Assembly (NCBI GenBank): GCA_015711875.1
Contig: JACVJG010000118.1
Location: forward strand, 1-7,545
DNA: 7,545 nucleotides
Origin: Candidatus Solincola jinzensis
Lineage (GTDB): Bacteria; Actinomycetota; Geothermincolia; Geothermincolales; RBG-13-55-18
Direction: 5' to 3'
Shown here: piece by piece, positions 4,930 to 7,545 of the stretch
Layout: each line of letters starts with the position of its first letter
How positions within the stretch are numbered: position 1 is the stretch's first letter
Program-made: the position numbers and the translations under genes
The notes under the pieces: generated by a model
What the model saw: only the letters and a program-made list of their open reading frames with translations
Told to the model about the DNA's origin: nothing
Databases searched by the model: none

Positions 4930-6153
4930 TCAGGGGGTTTTGCCTTTCATCTCCTTTTTCAGCCTGCGGGCCGCTCCCCGCGCCAGCCTCCTCTCCTCGC
5001 GGTCGGGGCGGAACAGGGCCTGCTGCCGCCCCCGCTCGCCGCGTCGCATGAAAACGGTGACCCTGCGGGGCCCCACGCGCGCCGCTTCCAACGCCTGGTC
5101 AACCCTGGCTTTCACCCTTCTTGAAAGCTCTTCCAGTTCCTCCGATACACCTTCCCGCCGCGGTATCAAGCGCAGCTGCACAGGTTGCGGGGGTTCCTCC
5201 CTGGGTATGAAGGGGAGCTTCTTGTTCCTGAGGGAAGCGGCGGGGACCAGCACCTTCAAGGCCTGCGGGACCACCGAGAGGTTGATGACCCTTCCCGCGT
5301 CGAACTTATAGACCTCGCCGTCGATCTGCGCGTAGGTATCGGTTTTGCACTCCACGCGCATGCTCCGCACCTGGTGATAGGAGACCAGGCGGGAGAATCC
5401 GTGCCTCCCCCCCATGCACGCGAAAGCGAATAGTACCAGCCCGTACACGTTGGGCATCTCGCGCCCGATGGTGAGGTCCAGCAGGCCGTCGTTCATGCGC
5501 GCGTTGGGGTTGATCCTGATGTAACGCCCGAAGACGGGAGCGTTGCAGAGGATGGAGATGAGCACCCAGTCCTCGAAGATCTGCCCCTCATAGTCGAAGC
5601 GGACATGATACCTCTTGCGCTCCTCGAAGAAACATTTCTTGAGCCCGCTATAGAAGTAGGCGGGAATGCGGAAGCGCTTCCACTTGTAAGCGCCGTCGGC
5701 GATCTCCGAGTCCACGCCCAGGCCCCAGGTCACCGCCGCGTAGCGGTCGTCATAGCGAATGAGATCGATGGTGCGGAAGGTATCTCCCAGGATGGCGGAC
5801 AACGCCTGCTCCTTGTCCTTGCGGTCGTATCCCATGTTGCATGCGAAGTCATCGGCGGTGCCGGCGGGGAACATGGCCAGCTTGAGATCGGCGGAGGGGA
5901 CCTTCATGATGCCGTTGATGATCTCGTTTGTGGTGCCGTCTCCCGAAACGGAGACCACCACGTCGAAATCCTCCGCCCACTTCACCACCATCTCCTCGGC
6001 GTGGCCAGCGCGCTCCGTGAACAAGGCCTCGTATTCCACCCCGGCGCGCTTGAGGCGGTTGAGCAACCATATGCCCTCCTCCTGGGCCTTGCCGCCCCTG
6101 GAGACGGGGTTCACGATGACCAGGTATCTCCTATCCCTTCCTTCCCCCGGCAA
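4930..6153 (-). CDS. Diacylglycerol kinase-family lipid kinase (YegS/DgkB type)
   Basis: Cytosolic or membrane-surface enzyme that phosphorylates a lipid hydroxyl with ATP, probably diacylglycerol to phosphatidic acid. Seen: NPVSRGGK at 15-22, the catalytic-domain nucleotide motif GDGTTNE at 71-77, and PAGTADDFA at 96-104, where the more usual Asn of GTxNDFA is Asp. Family residues in the second domain are NDGLLDL (221-227) and DGE (278-280). Homologues are often near 300 residues; this one has 407. The extra C-terminal part (about 310-407) contains a charged, helix-prone stretch at 336-358 and ends in a very basic tail, perhaps for binding acidic membrane lipids (inference). The chosen start is TTG 6153, preceded by GGAGG with a 6-nt gap. 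An upstream TTG at 6225 would add 24 residues but has no ribosome site. There is no signal peptide. Sphingoid or other lipid substrates remain possible. Confidence 0.88.
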   Translation of the reverse strand: MPGEGRDRRYLVIVNPVSRGGKAQEEGIWLLNRLKRAGVEYEALFTERAGHAEEMVVKWAEDFDVVVSVSGDGTTNEIINGIMKVPSADLKLAMFPAGTADDFACNMGYDRKDKEQALSAILGDTFRTIDLIRYDDRYAAVTWGLGVDSEIADGAYKWKRFRIPAYFYSGLKKCFFEERKRYHVRFDYEGQIFEDWVLISILCNAPVFGRYIRINPNARMNDGLLDLTIGREMPNVYGLVLFAFACMGGRHGFSRLVSYHQVRSMRVECKTDTYAQIDGEVYKFDAGRVINLSVVPQALKVLVPAASLRNKKLPFIPREEPPQPVQLRLIPRREGVSEELEELSRRVKARVDQALEAARVGPRRVTVFMRRGERGRQQALFRPDREERRLARGAARRLKKEMKGKTP

Positions 6154-6257
6154 AGCTTTCCTCCGTTTTGCCCATCCCGTGCGACGAGAGACCCTCGGGA
6201 AGAGCGCCCGTGAGCGCGGGAGCAATACCGACTATGAGCTGGAAAAACCGAGAATAA

Positions 6258-6286
6258 ATATTATCATGCGGGCGACCTTCGGTAAA
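6258..6286 (-). promoter_or_regulatory. Candidate promoter for the lipid kinase gene
   Basis: On the minus strand TTTACC (plus 6281-6286) and TAATAT (plus 6258-6263) are 17 bp apart; GATAAT overlaps the -10 with a shorter spacer. Start would be near 6251, giving about 100 nt of leader before TTG 6153. The surrounding 6251-6265 is the most AT-rich part of this divergent region. Confidence 0.4.
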
Positions 6287-6326
6287 CATATCCACATCCG
6301 GTGTTCAGCGCTGGGTACGACCATGC

Positions 6327-6355
6327 GTGACCCGCGAGCCGCAGGTGGGCATAAT
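6327..6355 (+). promoter_or_regulatory. Candidate promoter for the CBS-domain gene
   Basis: GTGACC (6327-6332) and CATAAT (6350-6355) are separated by 17 bp, matching consensus at 4 and 5 of 6 positions. Transcription would begin near 6362, about 38 nt before the ATG at 6400. An 8-bp palindrome CAGCGCTG (6306-6313) lies between this promoter and the divergent one and could be a regulator site, though it is too short to be sure. Confidence 0.45.
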
Positions 6356-6399
6356 ATACCTGAGCGGGCGGAAAACGGCGCCATACAAAAGGAGGGGCG

Positions 6400-6909
6400 A
6401 TGCTGGTAAAGGAAGCGATGAACCGCAACCCTCCCCGCATCCATGACACCGCCACCATAAAAGAGGCGGCGGAGAGGATGGCTTTGACCCAGGCGGGAGA
6501 GCTGGTGGTGACGTCGGGAGAAGCGGCGGTGGGAATGGTGGGCGCGGAGGAGCTTCTGCGATGCCTAATCCCGGAATACGACCAGCTTTTGGAGGAGGGA
6601 GGCGCACCGTCACGATTGCACCCCCACCGGCGCTCGACGGACCTCCTGCCTCACCTCAAGGTAAAGGAGGTCATGCGGCGAGTTCGCGTCTTCCTGGATC
6701 CGGAGCAGTCACTGGAAAGCGCCTTCGGCCTGCTCCTGGAGGGAGGCGGCAAGAGCCTTCCCGTGGTGAGTGAGGGAAGGCTGGAGGGCAGTCTTTCCAT
6801 GGTGGACGTGGCCAGGGCCCTCATGTGGCGCGACCGGGTGGCGCCAGCCCAGGGGCAACCCGCGGTGGAGCGCAGGAAGAGCAGGCGAGGAGAGGAAGCC
6901 AAGAGTTAG
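6400..6909 (+). CDS. Two-CBS-domain protein
   Basis: Soluble 169-residue protein made of a CBS pair. CBS1 spans about 3-56 (VKEAMNRNPPRIHDTATIKEAAERM with a V-M-V-G-A-EELL end). CBS2 spans about 88-143 (VKEVMRRVRVFLDPEQSLESAF, then GGKSLPVVSEGRLEG and SMVDVARAL). The 31-residue linker between them is polar. The final 25 residues are basic and probably disordered. CBS pairs bind adenosine nucleotides such as AMP, ATP or SAM and usually act as sensors. No enzyme, transporter or DNA-binding domain is fused here, so its target is unknown. Start ATG 6400 has an excellent AAGGAGG at 6389-6395. The gene is divergent from the lipid kinase and probably transcribed alone. A short GACGA/TCGTC hairpin overlaps the stop codon (6909-6922) without a good T run. 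Confidence 0.87.
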   Translation: MLVKEAMNRNPPRIHDTATIKEAAERMALTQAGELVVTSGEAAVGMVGAEELLRCLIPEYDQLLEEGGAPSRLHPHRRSTDLLPHLKVKEVMRRVRVFLDPEQSLESAFGLLLEGGGKSLPVVSEGRLEGSLSMVDVARALMWRDRVAPAQGQPAVERRKSRRGEEAKS

Positions 6910-7094
6910 ACGAAGACTCGTCATATTGTCGCTAGTTGCTCGCGCGGATCCGCCTGCGACCTGAGGGCTGGAGATCGGGCATGGCGGAAGCAAGCTATCG
7001 GCAGGGCAGTCAATAGTTTAAGCGTCAAGTAGCATGAGCGGGTAAAACTCCTAGCGCAGAAGCGCTTGCGTGGGGTCAGGCGCGGAAAGGAGCG
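6910..7094. other. Gene-free stretch between the CBS gene and the cooC leader
   Basis: No credible gene. It contains a 10-bp palindrome GCGGATCCGC (6944-6953) and the inverted pair AGCGC/GCGCT (7053-7057, 7062-7066). A promoter for cooC should lie here, but no pair of -35 and -10 boxes stands out. The section around 7009-7050 is the most AT-rich and the likeliest place. Confidence 0.25.
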
Positions 7095-7172
7095 ATGGCA
7101 ATCCGCAGGTATCGGTGTCAACGCGAGGAGATCTTCCGAAGCGGCATCTGGGATGCGAGGAGGAGCTCGTAA
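7095..7172 (+). CDS. Possible 25-codon leader reading frame upstream of cooC
   Basis: ATG 7095 is preceded by AAAGGAG with a very short 2-nt gap, and the frame stops at TAA 7170-7172. The predicted peptide is arginine-rich (7 of 25 residues) and matches no family I recognise. Its stop codon lies 4 bp before the left arm of the long stem at 7177-7265, an arrangement seen in translation-coupled attenuation. There is no coding-bias evidence strong enough to show that it is translated, and chance is a real alternative. Confidence 0.2.
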   Translation: MAIRRYRCQREEIFRSGIWDARRSS

Positions 7173-7176
7173 GGCG

Positions 7177-7265
7177 CCCGCGGGAGAGGCGCCGGTGGGT
7201 ATTCCGGGTAGAAGATCGATAACGACGGCGCGGCACCGGGGGAGAATCCGCCTCCCTCTCGCGGG
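7177..7265 (+). promoter_or_regulatory. Structured 5' leader of cooC, possible riboregulatory element
   Basis: CCCGCG (7177-7182) pairs with CGCGGG (7260-7265), and AGAGG (7185-7189) with CCTCT (7255-7259), giving 11 bp with a GG bulge. Nested inside, CCGGTG (7192-7197) pairs with CACCGG (7234-7239). Competing folds are visible: CCGG 7192-7195 with CCGG 7204-7207, GGGAG with CTCCC near 7240-7256, and GGCGCC 7173-7178 with 7188-7193. The GGTG...TCC stretch faintly recalls the core of cobalamin riboswitches, but the ACTGT and GCCACTG elements are missing, so that call is not made. It ends 34 nt before the cooC start. Confidence 0.35.
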
Positions 7266-7299
7266 ATGTTCACGGAGACCATGAAAGGGAGTGGTGGCT

Positions 7300-7545
7300 T
7301 TGAAGATAGCGGTAACCGGCAAGGGAGGGGTCGGCAAGACCACGCTGGCGGGGGGGCTGGCGCGGCTGCTGGCCGACGAAGGCTACAACGTCATCGCGGT
7401 GGACGCGGACCCCGATGCAAACCTGGCCTCCAGCCTGGGCATCTCCGAGGAGGAGATGGCGGGGGTGGTGCCCATAGCGGACATGAAGGAGCTCGTCGCC
7501 GAGCGTACGGGTTCGCAGCCCGGGACCTTCGGCACCTACTTCAAG
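7300..7545 (+). CDS. cooC: CooC-type nickel-insertion ATPase (N-terminal 82 codons, cut by the window edge)
   Basis: P-loop ATPase of the MinD/Mrp group that supports nickel insertion into carbon monoxide dehydrogenase (CooC/AcsF). Seen: the deviant Walker A GKGGVGKTT at 7-15 right at the N-terminus, including the first signature lysine (Lys8), and VDADPDANLA at 34-43, which in this family carries the Walker A-prime aspartate. The chosen start is TTG 7300, with GGGAG 8 nt upstream; this gives the typical MKIAVTGKGG opening. In-frame GTG codons at 7291 and 7294 overlap or crowd the ribosome site. Genes for CO dehydrogenase or acetyl-CoA synthase often follow such a gene but lie outside the window, so the partner is inferred. 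Other MinD-like ATPases (NifH-type, ParA) fit less well because of the DADPDANL motif. Confidence 0.88.
   Translation, partial: MKIAVTGKGGVGKTTLAGGLARLLADEGYNVIAVDADPDANLASSLGISEEEMAGVVPIADMKELVAERTGSQPGTFGTYFK

Noticed and set aside
7177..7265. Cobalamin riboswitch
   Set aside because: Only a GGTG...TCC-like stretch is present. The CCCGC-ACTGT and GCCACTG elements and a standard B12 box are missing, and the distances are too short.
6921..7343. 140-codon minus-strand frame across the cooC leader
   Set aside because: Antisense to the cooC start; its N-terminal part simply mirrors the P-loop codons, and no family resemblance was found.
1..7545. CRISPR array, insertion sequence or prophage genes
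   Set aside because: No regularly spaced repeats, transposase, integrase or phage-type genes were seen on either strand.

Overview
The window is GC-rich (about 60% by eye) and comes from a bacterium. The gene content fits a deep-branching, probably anaerobic or CO/acetyl-CoA-metabolising Actinomycetota-like lineage. This placement is inference: it rests on the FadA/FadB-type pair, a CooC-type ATPase, a stand-alone HdrB-like cysteine-rich protein, and use of TTG start codons with good Shine-Dalgarno sequences. No ribosomal marker is present to settle it.

Layout. Positions 1-1628 (minus strand) hold a beta-oxidation operon: an acetyl-CoA acyltransferase and, 27 bp downstream, the N-terminal part of an enoyl-CoA hydratase-type protein that runs off the left edge. 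A minus-strand promoter with a perfect TATAAT lies at about 1812-1841. After a structured intergenic stretch comes a plus-strand radical SAM protein of the spore photoproduct lyase-like family (2208-3455), with a likely terminator just behind it. A second hairpin-rich intergenic stretch precedes a plus-strand CCG-domain (HdrB-like) iron-sulfur protein (3785-4582). The converging region 4583-4929 carries a hairpin terminator, a roughly 100-bp element closed by 16-nt inverted arms, and a terminator for the opposite strand. A minus-strand diacylglycerol/lipid kinase follows (4930-6153), with a divergent promoter region at 6154-6399 shared with a plus-strand two-CBS-domain protein (6400-6909). A 390-bp leader region then precedes cooC (starts 7300, cut by the right edge). 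This leader contains a possible 25-codon reading frame followed at once by a long imperfect stem.

The genes do not form one obvious system. There are about six transcription units: fatty acyl-CoA degradation, a DNA-repair-like or RNA/DNA-modifying radical SAM enzyme, a redox iron-sulfur protein, lipid phosphorylation, a nucleotide-sensing CBS protein, and the start of what is probably a CO dehydrogenase/acetyl-CoA synthase region. The least explained material is intergenic: the 4664-4775 element, the cooC leader, and two loosely similar structured stretches flanking the radical SAM gene.
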